Shown here one piece after another: positions 28,456-37,084 of a DNA stretch of 64,000 nucleotides; position 1 is the stretch's first letter, and each line of letters starts with the position of its first letter. The translations under genes were made by a program, and so were the position numbers. The notes beneath the pieces were generated by a model. It was not told where the DNA came from. It saw nothing but the letters and a program-made list of their open reading frames with translations, and did not search any database. The stretch is from Sphingomonas citri (GTDB lineage Bacteria > Pseudomonadota > Alphaproteobacteria > Sphingomonadales > Sphingomonadaceae): NCBI RefSeq assembly GCF_019429485.1, contig NZ_JAHXZN010000001.1, forward strand, positions 186,001 through 250,000, in the 5' to 3' direction.

Positions 28456-28620
28456 TTATGTAAAGAGGGCGACGATCACGAACAATGCGATGAAGACCCC
28501 ACCCCAGGCCAGCGCATAGCGGAAGATCGCTTGTACCGGCATGCGTCGCGCGACGAGCGCGGACACCGGCAGCACCAGCACGAGCAGCAGGATCAGCCCG
28601 GCGCCGACACGCTCGCTCAC
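28456..28620 (-). CDS. 54-residue membrane protein downstream of the MBL hydrolase
   Basis: GTG 28620 overlaps the stop codon of the metallo-beta-lactamase-fold gene (GTGA). The product begins MSERVGAGLILLLVLVLPVS, then has the cytoplasmic-looking ARRMP turn and a second hydrophobic segment ending VFIALFVIVALFT. Two membrane helices are predicted. Codon use is GC-rich like the upstream operon, which supports a real gene. Function unknown. It is the terminal gene of the dacA-to-tatD operon, and the island boundary lies immediately after it. Confidence 0.75.
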   Translation of the reverse strand: MSERVGAGLILLLVLVLPVSALVARRMPVQAIFRYALAWGGVFIALFVIVALFT

Positions 28621-29381
28621 GCCGTGATCTCCCAGCCGTCATAACCTGGCGCGACGCCGCTGGGCAGCTCGGCGAGCAGACCGGCATAATCCATCGACTG
28701 ATCCATATGGACCAGCACCGTCCTCGCCGGCCGCAGTTCCTCGACCCAGCCGAGCACGGTCGCGAGATCCGGATGGGTCGGGTGCGGCCGGCGGCGCAGC
28801 GCGTCGACGATCCAGACGTCGAGGCCGCGGTACAGCTCGCGCATCGGCGGTGTCATGCCGCTGATGTCGGTGGCGTAGCCGACCGAGAAGCCGGCCGCGG
28901 TGAAGCGCAGCCCGGCTGAGCTGATCGAGCCGTGCGGCTGGTCGACCACCTCGATCGTCAGGCCGCCGACGCTGAGACGATCGGGCAGCAGCGACAGCTC
29001 CACGGTGGGTGGATAGCCGCCGGCACCTTTGAACACATAGGCGAACTGCTGGCGCAGCGCCGCCGCACAGCCCTCGCGCGCATAGCCGGGCACGGGATGG
29101 CCGAGCGCGTGGTAGACCTGGCGCAGGTCGTCGATGCCGAAGACGTGATCGGCGTGCTGATGCGTCCAGATCACCGCGTCGACCTGGCCCACCCCGGCGA
29201 CGAGCAGCTGCTCGCGCATGTCAGGGCTGGTGTCGACGAGGACCCGCACGCCGTCATGCTCGACCAGCAGCGAGGAGCGTGTCCGGCGATTGCGTGGCTC
29301 GGTGGGATCGCAGTCGCCCCAGTCGCCGCCGATCCGCGGCACCCCCGACGACGTGCCCGAGCCGAGGATGCGTACCCTCAC
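28617..29381 (-). CDS. metallo-beta-lactamase-fold hydrolase (PhnP / RNase Z-like)
   Basis: 254 residues. The fold is recognised by LGSGTSSGVPRIG at the N-terminus and the metal motif THQHADHVFGIDDLR (HxHxDH). A later SVGYATDISG aspartate and VLVHMDQSMDY histidine complete a two-metal site. Arrangement and spacing resemble PhnP-type phosphodiesterases and small cyclic-nucleotide hydrolases. No phosphonate genes are nearby, so a general phosphodiesterase is the safest reading. It overlaps tatD by 4 bp at its start and the small membrane protein at its end. Confidence 0.9.
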   Translation of the reverse strand: MRVRILGSGTSSGVPRIGGDWGDCDPTEPRNRRTRSSLLVEHDGVRVLVDTSPDMREQLLVAGVGQVDAVIWTHQHADHVFGIDDLRQVYHALGHPVPGYAREGCAAALRQQFAYVFKGAGGYPPTVELSLLPDRLSVGGLTIEVVDQPHGSISSAGLRFTAAGFSVGYATDISGMTPPMRELYRGLDVWIVDALRRRPHPTHPDLATVLGWVEELRPARTVLVHMDQSMDYAGLLAELPSGVAPGYDGWEITA

Positions 29382-30157
29382 GCGGCCCGCGTCTTGCTGA
29401 AGAGCGCGTGGAAGTTCTCGGCGGTATAGCGCTGAAGTTCCTCGACATCTTCGCCGCGAAGCTGGGCCAGGAAGGCGGCGGTGTCGGCGACGAAGCCGGG
29501 CTCCCCGGTCTTGCCGCGATGAGGCACCGGCGCGAGGAACGGCGCGTCGGTCTCGATCAACAGCCGCTCGCGCGGGATTCGCGCCGCAGTCGCGCGCAGC
29601 GCTTCGGCGTTGCGGAAGGTGACGATACCAGAGATCGAGATAAACATCCCGATGTCAAGCGCTTGATCGGCGAAGCTGTCGCTCGCCGTGAAGCAGTGGA
29701 TCACGCCCGCATAGGCCCCCTGCTCCATCTCGTCGCGCAGGATCGCGGCGGTGTCCTCCTCGGCGTCGCGCGTGTGCACGATGATCGGCGTGCCGCTCTC
29801 GCGCGCCGCGGCGATGTGCGCGCGGAAGCTCGCCTGCTGCCGCTGGCGGTCGGAATGATCGTAGTGATAGTCGAGCCCGCTCTCGCCGATGCCGACCACG
29901 CGCGGGTGGCGCGCTCGCTCGACCAGCTTGGCCGTGTCGATGTGCGGGTGCTGGTCGGCCTCGTGCGGATGAATGCCGACGCTGGCCCAGACGTCGGGCT
30001 CGCGCTCGGCGGTGGCGAGCACCGCGTCCCACTCGCGCTCGCGCGTGGCGATGTTGAGCATCGCGGTGACGCCGCGCGCGCGCGCGCGCTCGAGCACTGC
30101 GGATTGCTGCTCGAACACGCCCTCATAGTTGAGGTGGCAGTGGCTGTCGGCGAGCAT
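29378..30157 (-). CDS. tatD: TatD-family metal-dependent deoxyribonuclease
   Basis: 259 residues, a TIM-barrel amidohydrolase-like nuclease. Metal ligands are readable: DSHCHLNY (HxH), GIGESGLDYHY (Glu), HTRDAEED (His), IHCFTAS (His) and LIETDAPFLAP (Asp). The length is standard. TatD proteins act as 3'-5' exonucleases in DNA repair and quality control. The gene shares one base with the metG stop codon, as in the widely conserved tmk-holB-metG-tatD order. Confidence 0.95.
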   Translation of the reverse strand: MLADSHCHLNYEGVFEQQSAVLERARARGVTAMLNIATREREWDAVLATAEREPDVWASVGIHPHEADQHPHIDTAKLVERARHPRVVGIGESGLDYHYDHSDRQRQQASFRAHIAAARESGTPIIVHTRDAEEDTAAILRDEMEQGAYAGVIHCFTASDSFADQALDIGMFISISGIVTFRNAEALRATAARIPRERLLIETDAPFLAPVPHRGKTGEPGFVADTAAFLAQLRGEDVEELQRYTAENFHALFSKTRAA

Positions 30158-31707
30158 CAGGCGGGCTCCGTCTCGGCGGGCAGCTCCAGCCGCGGGAAGG
30201 CCGGCGTCGGGGGCGCGATCGTCGCGCCGGCGTCGACTTGGCGCTGGTACCAGCCATCGTCGTCGATCGCTTCATGGTCGCGCTCGTCGGCGTTGATCTG
30301 GTCGAGCACCCTGCCCGCACCCTCGGGCACCACCGGCAGGATCGCGATCGCGAGCATGCGTATCGCGCGCACCAGCGTTCGGAGCACCGCGTGCATCCGC
30401 TCGGGGTCGGTCTTGCGCAGCGACCAGGGCGCCTGCGCGTCGATATATTGGTTGCACGCGAACACGCCGCGCAGCCACGCCTCGACCCCCTGGCTGAGCA
30501 GCAGGTCGGTGAAACCGGCGCGCAGCCCGGCGCAGGCGACCACCACCTCCTCGATCAGCTGCGCGTCCGCTGCCTCGGCGCGGCCTGCGTCGGGAAAGGC
30601 GCCGCCGAGGTTCTTGGCGATGAACGACAGCGTCCGCTGCGCCAGATTGCCGAAGGCGTTGGCGAGTTCGGCGTTGACTCGCGTCACGATCGCCTCGGCC
30701 GAGTAGCTGCCGTCCTGCCCGAAGCTGACCTCGCGCAGCAGGAAGTAGCGCAACCCGTCGACCCCGAACGCCTCGGCGAGATCGAGCGGATCGACCACAT
30801 TGCCGAGGCTCTTCGACATCTTCTCGCCGCGGTGGAGCAGGAAGCCATGACCGAACACCGTCTTCGGGAGCGCGATCCCGGCCGACATCAGGAAGGCGGG
30901 CCAGTAGACCGCGTGGAAGCGCACGATGTCCTTGCCGATCAGGTGCAGGTCCGCCGGCCAGTAGCGTAGCTCCCTGTCCGGATAGCCCGCTCCGGTGAGA
31001 TAGTTGGTCAGCGCGTCGACCCAGACGTACATGACGTGGCCGGGGCTGCCCGGCACCGCCACGCCCCAGTCGAAGCTGGTGCGCGACACCGACAGGTCTG
31101 ACAGCCCGCCCTCGACGAAGCGCAGGATCTCGTTGCGCCGTGCCTCGGGGCGGATGAAGTCGGGGTTCGCCGCGTAGAAGTCGAGCAGCGGCTGCTGGTA
31201 CTTCGACAGGCGGAAAAACCACGTCTCCTCCGCGGTCCAGGTCACCGGCGTGCCCTGCGGAGAGAGCTTGGCGCCCCCTTCCCCCTCGGTCAGCTCCTTC
31301 TCGTCGTAGAAGGCCTCGTCGCGGACCGAATACCAGCCCTCGTAGCGGTCGAGGTAGAGGTCGCCAGTGTCCGCCATCGCCTGCCAGATCGCCTGGCTGG
31401 CGCGGTGATGGTCCGCGTCGGTGGTGCGGATGAAGCGATCGTAGCTGATCGCAAGTTTGTCGCACATCACCTTGAAATAACCGGACATTTCGTCTGCGAG
31501 CGCGCGCACCTCGACGCCGCGGTCGCGCGCCGTCTGCACCATCTTGAGCCCATGTTCATCGGTGCCGGTCTGGAAGCGGACGTCGCGCCCGGCCTGGCGC
31601 TGGAAGCGCGCGATCGCGTCGGCGGCGATCGCCTCATAGGCGTGGCCGATGTGCGGGCGGCCGTTGGGATAGCTGATCGCGGTGGTGATGTAGAAGGGAT
31701 GGCCCAT
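30157..31707 (-). CDS. metG: methionyl-tRNA synthetase
   Basis: 516-residue class I synthetase. HIGH signature is PNGRPHIGHAYEA near the N-terminus, and KMSKS is present as GEKMSKSLGN. The zinc-knuckle cysteines of the long E. coli form are missing and there is no C-terminal tRNA-binding domain, so it is the shorter type 2-like enzyme common in alphaproteobacteria. ATG 31707 is chosen because it begins MGHPFYITTAISYPNG, the conserved start. It lies 10 bp after holB. Confidence 0.96.
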   Translation of the reverse strand: MGHPFYITTAISYPNGRPHIGHAYEAIAADAIARFQRQAGRDVRFQTGTDEHGLKMVQTARDRGVEVRALADEMSGYFKVMCDKLAISYDRFIRTTDADHHRASQAIWQAMADTGDLYLDRYEGWYSVRDEAFYDEKELTEGEGGAKLSPQGTPVTWTAEETWFFRLSKYQQPLLDFYAANPDFIRPEARRNEILRFVEGGLSDLSVSRTSFDWGVAVPGSPGHVMYVWVDALTNYLTGAGYPDRELRYWPADLHLIGKDIVRFHAVYWPAFLMSAGIALPKTVFGHGFLLHRGEKMSKSLGNVVDPLDLAEAFGVDGLRYFLLREVSFGQDGSYSAEAIVTRVNAELANAFGNLAQRTLSFIAKNLGGAFPDAGRAEAADAQLIEEVVVACAGLRAGFTDLLLSQGVEAWLRGVFACNQYIDAQAPWSLRKTDPERMHAVLRTLVRAIRMLAIAILPVVPEGAGRVLDQINADERDHEAIDDDGWYQRQVDAGATIAPPTPAFPRLELPAETEPA

Positions 31708-31717
31708 GCCGCGCCTC

Positions 31718-32707
31718 CTAACGCTCTCCCTCGCGCGATGCCAGCCGCGCGACGATGCCGGCGAGCTCGTAGACGGTGCCCTGCTGGTCGAGCGACAGCG
31801 CGCGTGCCGCCGCGGCGACCGAGCGCGCCTCGTCATAGGCGTCGAGCGCGGCGCGCAGGTCGGTACCGACGCGCGTCGCGGCGGCGCGCGCGATCAGCGT
31901 CGGCACGCGATCGAGGAAGGCCTCGTAACGCGGCTGCGCCGCCTTGAGCGCGAGCGACTTGGCGAGCGCGCCGCGGCGCGTCAGCGTCGGGTCGCCGTCG
32001 CGTGCGATCCCGGCGAGCGCCTGCTCGATCGCGCCGAGGTCGAGCCCGGCATAGCCGAGCGCGCGGCCGGGCGAGCCCTCGCCGGCGGCGGCGAGCGACG
32101 CGATCTCGTCCGGCTCAGCGTCGGAGAGCGCGCCGCGCAGCACCGCCGCCATATCGTCGTCGCCGAGAGGCTCGAACCGCAGCACGCGGCAGCGCGAGCG
32201 GATCGTCGCGAGCAGCCGGCCGGGCGCGTGGCTCACCAGCAGGAACACCGTTCCCGCGGGCGGCTCCTCCAGGCTCTTGAGCAAAGCATTGGAGGCGCCG
32301 GGTCGCTCGAGGTCGTCGGCGGCATCGATCACGATCGCGCGCCGCGGCGAGAGCGACGGCATCGTGCCGAGGAACGGGCCGAGCGCGCGCACCTGATCGA
32401 CCGTGATCGAGCGCGCCAGCTCGTCGTCCTTGTCCTTCTTCGGCAGCCGGCGCAGCTCGCGGTAATCGGGGTGCGAGCCGGCCGCGAGCAGCGTCGCGGT
32501 GCGATGGTCGGGCGGCACGGCCAGTCCTGGGGCCAACTCGCCAGGAGTCATCGCCTCGGCGAGCAGCCGCGCCGCCGCGGCGCGCGCGAAGGTGGCCTTG
32601 CCGACGCCCTCGGGGCCGGCGAGCAGCCAGGCGTGGTGGACGTTGCCGCCGCGCAGCGCGGCGGTGAAGGCGTCGACCGCGGCGCGATGGCCGCGCAGGT
32701 CGGTCAC
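31718..32707 (-). CDS. holB: DNA polymerase III subunit delta'
   Basis: 329-residue clamp-loader subunit. AAA+ features are HHAWLLAGPEGVGKATFARA (a Walker A-like loop), the sensor/arginine-finger block NALLKSLEEPPAGTVFLLVSH, and SRCRVLRFEPL. The zinc-binding cysteines of many DnaX/HolB modules are not evident. It overlaps tmk by 4 bp and precedes metG, a conserved cluster. It works in loading the beta sliding clamp. Confidence 0.94.
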   Translation of the reverse strand: MTDLRGHRAAVDAFTAALRGGNVHHAWLLAGPEGVGKATFARAAAARLLAEAMTPGELAPGLAVPPDHRTATLLAAGSHPDYRELRRLPKKDKDDELARSITVDQVRALGPFLGTMPSLSPRRAIVIDAADDLERPGASNALLKSLEEPPAGTVFLLVSHAPGRLLATIRSRCRVLRFEPLGDDDMAAVLRGALSDAEPDEIASLAAAGEGSPGRALGYAGLDLGAIEQALAGIARDGDPTLTRRGALAKSLALKAAQPRYEAFLDRVPTLIARAAATRVGTDLRAALDAYDEARSVAAAARALSLDQQGTVYELAGIVARLASREGER

Positions 32708-33333
32708 GGCAGCCAGTCCGCCAGCGCCGCGAGCATCGCGGCGGTCACCGCCTCGGGCGGCTGAGCGGCGTCGATGCGGCGGAAGCGCTCGGGCTCGGCA
32801 GCGGCGAAGTGCGCGAAGGCGGTGGCCACCGCGGCGTGGAAGTCAGAGCCGCGCGCCGCGAAACGGTCGCTCGCCCCGCGGTCGCGCAGCGCCGAGCGCT
32901 CGGCGCCGAGCGCGAGCGACAGCGTCAGCAGGAACGTACGATCCGGAAGCAATCCCTCGCTGCCGAAGGCGTGTAGCGCCAGTACGTCGGCGTCGTCGAT
33001 ACCGCCGGCCACGCCCTGATAGGCGCGCGTCGAGTCGACGAAGCGGTCGCAGATCACCCAGCGGCCCTCATCGAGCGCCGGGCGGATCACCTTCTCGACA
33101 TGGTCCGCGCGCGCCGCGGCGAACAGCAACGTCTCCGCGCGCGCGCTCCACCGCCCCGGCTCGCCCTCGAGCAGCAGCGCCCGGATCGCCTCAGCGCCCG
33201 CACTGCCGCCGGGTTCGCGCGTGACGACCGCCTCGACGCCGCGCTCGCGCAGCGCCGCGGCGAGCGCGCGCGCCTGGGTCGACTTGCCGGCCCCTTCCCC
33301 GCCCTCCAGGCTGAGGAAGCGCCCCCGCGACAT
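32704..33333 (-). CDS. tmk: thymidylate kinase
   Basis: 209 residues. P-loop FLSLEGGEGAGKSTQA, the DR-containing ICDRFVDSTRAYQG lid/base region and the TREPGG motif identify dTMP kinase, which makes dTDP for DNA synthesis. Length is typical. The start codon shares one base with the dacA stop, and the gene overlaps holB by 4 bp, so the three are one transcript. Confidence 0.96.
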   Translation of the reverse strand: MSRGRFLSLEGGEGAGKSTQARALAAALRERGVEAVVTREPGGSAGAEAIRALLLEGEPGRWSARAETLLFAAARADHVEKVIRPALDEGRWVICDRFVDSTRAYQGVAGGIDDADVLALHAFGSEGLLPDRTFLLTLSLALGAERSALRDRGASDRFAARGSDFHAAVATAFAHFAAAEPERFRRIDAAQPPEAVTAAMLAALADWLP

Positions 33334-34505
33334 CAGAACAGGCCGCGCAGGCCCGCCATGGCGCGCCCGAAGAAGCCCGCCTCGCCGACGTCGCGCGCCG
33401 CCACCAGCGGCATGCGCTGCTCGGGCAGGCCCGGCGCGGAGACGACGAGATCGGCGATATGCGCGCCCTGCTTGATCGGTGCCTTCACCGGACCGTCATA
33501 GACGATCTTGCCCGAGAGCTGCGGGCGCGTGCCCGAGGGGACTGTCACCGCCAGCGCTTTGGGCGCGACCAGCTCGACCTCGCTCGAGTCGCCCAGCTGC
33601 ACCGCCGCGGTGCCGACGGTCTTGCCCGCCTTCACCACCGGGCGCGCCTGCCAGGCGCGGAAGCCCCATTCCATGAAGCGGATCGACTCCTGCGCGCGCT
33701 GGTTGAAGCTGGTCAGCCCCGCGACCACCATCACCAGCCGGCGCCCGTTCTGCTCGGCCGAGCCGGTGAAGCCGTAGCCGGCTTCCTCGGTGTGGCCGGT
33801 CTTCAGCCCGTCGGCGCCGGCGACGCGTCCCAGCAGCGGGTCGCGGTTGGCCTGGGTGATCGCGGCGCCCGCGCCCATGGTCTTGCCCCAGGTGAAGTCG
33901 CGGCGCGAGTAGAACTGCTTGTAGAGCTGCGGGAACTCGGTGATCGTCGCGGCCGCCAGCTTGGCGAGGTCGCGCGCGGTGACATAGGTGACGCCGCCGT
34001 CGGGCCAGCCGTTCGACGTGCCGAAATGGCTGTTGGTCAGCCCGAGCTTCTGCGCGTTCTCGTTCATCCGCTCGGTGAACGCCTGCTCGGTGCCCGAGGC
34101 ACCCTCGGCGATGACGACGCAGGCGTCGTTCCCCGACAGCGTGACGATGCCGTACAGCAGGTTCGCCACCGACACGCGCTCGCCGACCGAGAGGAACATG
34201 GTCGAGCCCGCCGCGGGGCCGTGCCAGCGCTGCCACGTCTCGGGGCGCACCTCATATTCGGTCGACAGCTTGATGTCGCCCGCCTTGATCATCTGGAAGA
34301 TCGTGTAGACCGTCATCATCTTCGCCATCGAGGCGGGCGGCATGCGGCGGTCGGCGTCCTTGGCGTAGAGCACCGCGCCCGAGGACAGGTCCTCCATGAA
34401 GGCGACCGGCGCGGGCGTGTCGAACTGCGGCGCCGCCGCCATGGCGGGATAGGCGACCGCGAGGACGGCGGCGGGCAGCGCGAGGACGGTCAGCAGCTTG
34501 GTCAT
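33333..34505 (-). CDS. dacA: D-alanyl-D-alanine carboxypeptidase (class A-type PBP)
   Basis: 390 residues with a signal peptide (first ~24 residues, ending AMAAAP). Penicillin-binding motifs are complete: SxxK at Ser59-Lys62 (PASMAKMM), SGN as TLSGNDA, and KTG as DGLKTGHT. A C-terminal beta domain follows and the last residues (FGRAMAGLRGLF) form an amphipathic helix likely to anchor the protein to the periplasmic membrane face. It trims peptidoglycan stem peptides. First gene of the dacA-tmk-holB-metG-tatD operon. Confidence 0.95.
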   Translation of the reverse strand: MTKLLTVLALPAAVLAVAYPAMAAAPQFDTPAPVAFMEDLSSGAVLYAKDADRRMPPASMAKMMTVYTIFQMIKAGDIKLSTEYEVRPETWQRWHGPAAGSTMFLSVGERVSVANLLYGIVTLSGNDACVVIAEGASGTEQAFTERMNENAQKLGLTNSHFGTSNGWPDGGVTYVTARDLAKLAAATITEFPQLYKQFYSRRDFTWGKTMGAGAAITQANRDPLLGRVAGADGLKTGHTEEAGYGFTGSAEQNGRRLVMVVAGLTSFNQRAQESIRFMEWGFRAWQARPVVKAGKTVGTAAVQLGDSSEVELVAPKALAVTVPSGTRPQLSGKIVYDGPVKAPIKQGAHIADLVVSAPGLPEQRMPLVAARDVGEAGFFGRAMAGLRGLF

Positions 34506-34568
34506 GGGGCGGAATCCGGTTCGATGGCAGGCAAGGGAGATGCGTGGGTTCGCGTCGAGGCTCGCGCC

Positions 34569-35627
34569 CTAGCGCGCGATCGCGTCGGCGAGCAAGCCCA
34601 CCGACAGAGCGTAGAAGTTAGAGCAATTATAGTCGAGGATGACGCGATAGTTGCTCGTCAATAGAAAGGCGGTGGCGCCAGGCCCGTCGGGCTCGATCAG
34701 CACCGCCTGCACCTGATCGCCGGGCCAGCGGCCACCGAGCGGTGCCAGCCCCAGCGCGCGCCACTCCGCCATGCTGCGCCAGCCGCTGTGCCGCTCGAAC
34801 ACCCGCGGGCAGCGCGGCGACACCAGGCGGTTGGCGACACTGCCGCGCGAGAAGCCCGCGGGCACGCTGACCGCGACGCCCCACGGCTCACCCGCGCGCC
34901 ATCCCGCCTGCGTGAAGTAATTGCCGATCGAGGCGAGCGTGTCGGCCGAGGAGTTCCAGATGTCGATGCGCCCGTCGCCGTCGCCGTCGCGCGCGAGGCG
35001 GAGGTAGACCGAGGGCAGGAACTGCGGGTTGCCCATCGCGCCCGCCCAGCTGCCGACCAGCTGCGAGCGCGGCACGCCGCGGTCGATCATCTTGAGCGCG
35101 GCGATCAGCTCGCCCTCGAACAGCGGGCGGCGACGCCCCTCATAAGCGAGGCTGGCGAGGCTGCGCAGCAGGTCGAAATTGCCGGTGTACGAGCCGTAGT
35201 TGGTCTCGTGCCCCCAGATCGCCACCATGATCTGCTCGGGCACGCCGGTCTCCGCCTCGACGCGCGCCAGCTTGGCGCGGTTGGCAGTGTACGCGGCACG
35301 CCCGCGCGAGATGCGGGCGGTGTCGACGTGCGCGGCGCGATAGGGTGCGAACAGCGGCACCGGTGCGTTGGGGCGCGCCTCGGGCTGCTGCTGGTCGAGC
35401 GCGACGACGCGCGGGTTGAAGGTGAGCCCGGCGAGCGCGCTGTCCGCCGTGGCCGAGCGCACCCCCGCGGCGACCGCGCGCGCGCGGACCTGCGACAGAT
35501 AGGTCTGGAAGCCCGAGGCCTCGGCGTCGACCGCGGACGGCGCGACGCCTTGCGCCGAGGAGGCAGGCGCGGCGAGCAGGAGGAGCGTGGCGGCGATGCC
35601 GCGGGCGAGCGTTGCGACCGCTGTCAT
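34569..35627 (-). CDS. lytic murein transglycosylase, MltB/SltB3 family
   Basis: 352 residues from ATG 35627, with a signal peptide ending ASSAQG. The catalytic domain contains the EMVAIWGHETNYG-type motif (IMVAIWGHETNYGSYTG), in which the glutamate is the acid, plus SWAGAMGNPQFLPSVY. An EF-hand-like DGDGDGRIDIWN loop may bind calcium. It cleaves peptidoglycan glycan strands to anhydro-muropeptides. It is 63 bp upstream of dacA on the same strand, a sensible cell-wall pairing. There is no lipobox, so it is probably soluble in the periplasm. Confidence 0.92.
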   Translation of the reverse strand: MTAVATLARGIAATLLLLAAPASSAQGVAPSAVDAEASGFQTYLSQVRARAVAAGVRSATADSALAGLTFNPRVVALDQQQPEARPNAPVPLFAPYRAAHVDTARISRGRAAYTANRAKLARVEAETGVPEQIMVAIWGHETNYGSYTGNFDLLRSLASLAYEGRRRPLFEGELIAALKMIDRGVPRSQLVGSWAGAMGNPQFLPSVYLRLARDGDGDGRIDIWNSSADTLASIGNYFTQAGWRAGEPWGVAVSVPAGFSRGSVANRLVSPRCPRVFERHSGWRSMAEWRALGLAPLGGRWPGDQVQAVLIEPDGPGATAFLLTSNYRVILDYNCSNFYALSVGLLADAIAR

Positions 35628-35724
35628 GGTCGGGGCGTTCTGGCACAGCGGGTCGGCGCACGGAACCGCTAATCGAGCGAACCCTTGCACTCGCCCACGC
35701 GTCGCGCTTAAGCGGGTCGCCTGC

Positions 35725-35814
<90 letters not shown>

Positions 35815-35937
35815 CCTGATCCGACCGCGCCTGTATGTTGCGGCTCGATCGAGGTTGCCGACATAAGCTGCTGTATTCGCTTGCAACTACTCTCTTTGCG
35901 TCAACGTTTTTGGTGTGACGAAACGAGGAGACGGAGC

Positions 35938-36183
35938 ATGGCACAGAAAGGCGCGGGCGGTAATCCAGGAGCGGTGACCGCCAAAGGCGGCGATGGCGCG
36001 CGCGGCAGCCTCGGCACCGGACGCGGCGGCGGTACCGGGACGGGCGCCAAGAAGGCGGCGACGAAGAAGAAGGATGCGTCCGAAGCCGACAACAGCGGTC
36101 AGAAGATCAGCGGTGCCTGCCGTTGGGGTAGCGCTCGCAGGGACGATGGATCACCACTGACCAGTCTCCCGCTCGCCCTCTGA
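35938..36183 (+). CDS. small Gly/Lys-rich hypothetical protein
   Basis: 81 codons from ATG 35938, preceded by a strong GAGGAG ribosome site at 35926-35931. The product is low in complexity: Gly-rich repeats (GAGGNPG, GTGRGGGTGTG), then a basic AKKAATKKKD patch, and a short ordinary tail. It is predicted to be disordered and could bind nucleic acid, but no family is recognised. A weak EcfG-like element (GCAAC-N17-CGTT, 35883-35908) lies 30 bp upstream. The ribosome site supports translation. Confidence 0.5.
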   Translation: MAQKGAGGNPGAVTAKGGDGARGSLGTGRGGGTGTGAKKAATKKKDASEADNSGQKISGACRWGSARRDDGSPLTSLPLAL

Positions 36184-36193
36184 CGGTGAACGA

Positions 36194-36270
36194 TGGCGCG
36201 CCCGGAACGATTCGAACGTCCGACCCTCAGATTCGTAGTCTGATGCTCTATCCAGCTGAGCTACGGGCGC
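36194..36270 (-). tRNA. tRNA-Arg (anticodon ACG), copy 1
   Basis: 77-nt cloverleaf on the minus strand: acceptor GCGCCCG / CGGGCGC, D arm with AGCTGGATAGAGC, anticodon loop CTACGAA (anticodon ACG), T loop TTCGAAT, and encoded CCA (36194-36196). Identical in sequence to the copy at 36325-36401. Confidence 0.96.
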
Positions 36271-36324
36271 ATCGCGGCATGGCATGATGCCGGCCGTCTG
36301 CCCCACCTCGCGGCGGGTATCCAT

Positions 36325-36401
36325 TGGCGCGCCCGGAACGATTCGAACGTCCGACCCTCAGATTCGTAGTCTGATGCTCTATCCAGCTGAGCTACGGGCG
36401 C
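36325..36401 (-). tRNA. tRNA-Arg (anticodon ACG), copy 2
   Basis: Identical tandem copy 131 bp from the first, same strand, with encoded CCA at 36325-36327. The spacer between copies is unrelated to the flanks. ACG (read as ICG after deamination) decodes CGU/CGC/CGA, the main arginine codons in this GC-rich genome. Confidence 0.96.
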
Positions 36402-36484
36402 GCAATGGAGCGGCGCTGTTAGACGCCACCGCGCGGGGGCGCAAGAGCGTTGCGGTAAGTTTTTCGCGCCTCTACGCAGATCGC

Positions 36485-37015
36485 ATGCCACGCTCCCCGC
36501 GCGCCCCGTCGCCGCTCGCCACCGTCCCGCTGATCGGCGTCGCCCTGCTGTCGCTGGTGGGTTGCAGCGCCGACATGAGCGGCTATCCCTCGCTCGCGCC
36601 ACGGCCCGTCGAGAAGCTCGGCTTCGAGGAACCTGCGACGCCGCCCCCCGCCCCGGTCGCCGCCGACCCGGCGCTCGACGCGCGGCTCGCCGGGATCTTG
36701 ACGGCGCGTGCTACCGCGGCGCGCGAGTTCGACGCCGCGGCCGAGCGCGCCACCGCCCGGGCGTCGGCGGCGCGCGGCGCGGCTGCCGGCAGCGAGCGTT
36801 GGCTGGAGGCGCAGACGGAAATCGCCGAGCTCGACTCGCTCCGCTCGGCCCACGCCGATTCGCTCAACCAGCTCGAGGAACTCGCCGCTGCACGCGCACA
36901 GGCGCTGCAACCGGCGTATCCCGCGCTCGAGCAGGCGCTGGACGCGGCGCGCGCCACCGCCGCGACCCAGACCCGCCGCATCGACGCGCTCGCCGCGTCG
37001 CTGCCGAGCGGCTGA
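36485..37015 (+). CDS. putative lipoprotein with helical periplasmic domain
   Basis: 176 residues from ATG 36485. The signal peptide ends in a lipobox, LSLVGC, giving a lipid-anchored protein with Ser at +2, expected in the outer membrane. The mature region is Ala/Glu/Arg-rich and strongly helical (two long runs, about 75-125 and 130-170), suggesting an antiparallel coiled coil. No named domain is recognised. The upstream tRNA-Arg genes are on the other strand, so it has its own promoter. Confidence 0.75.
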   Translation: MPRSPRAPSPLATVPLIGVALLSLVGCSADMSGYPSLAPRPVEKLGFEEPATPPPAPVAADPALDARLAGILTARATAAREFDAAAERATARASAARGAAAGSERWLEAQTEIAELDSLRSAHADSLNQLEELAAARAQALQPAYPALEQALDAARATAATQTRRIDALAASLPSG

Positions 37016-37084
37016 CCCGGGCGCGAGGCGCGTAGGCAAGCCGGTTTTTCCGCGCCGCCCACGTCGTCGTTAAGCCTCGCACGC

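Noticed and set aside
36194..36401. tRNA cluster as attachment site for the accessory island
   Set aside because: No integrase gene or tRNA 3'-end duplication is present and the island is 8 kb away on another set of repeats.
36261..36602. Minus-strand frame across the tRNA-Arg genes
   Set aside because: It reads through two tRNA genes and the lipoprotein gene antisense; no domain support.
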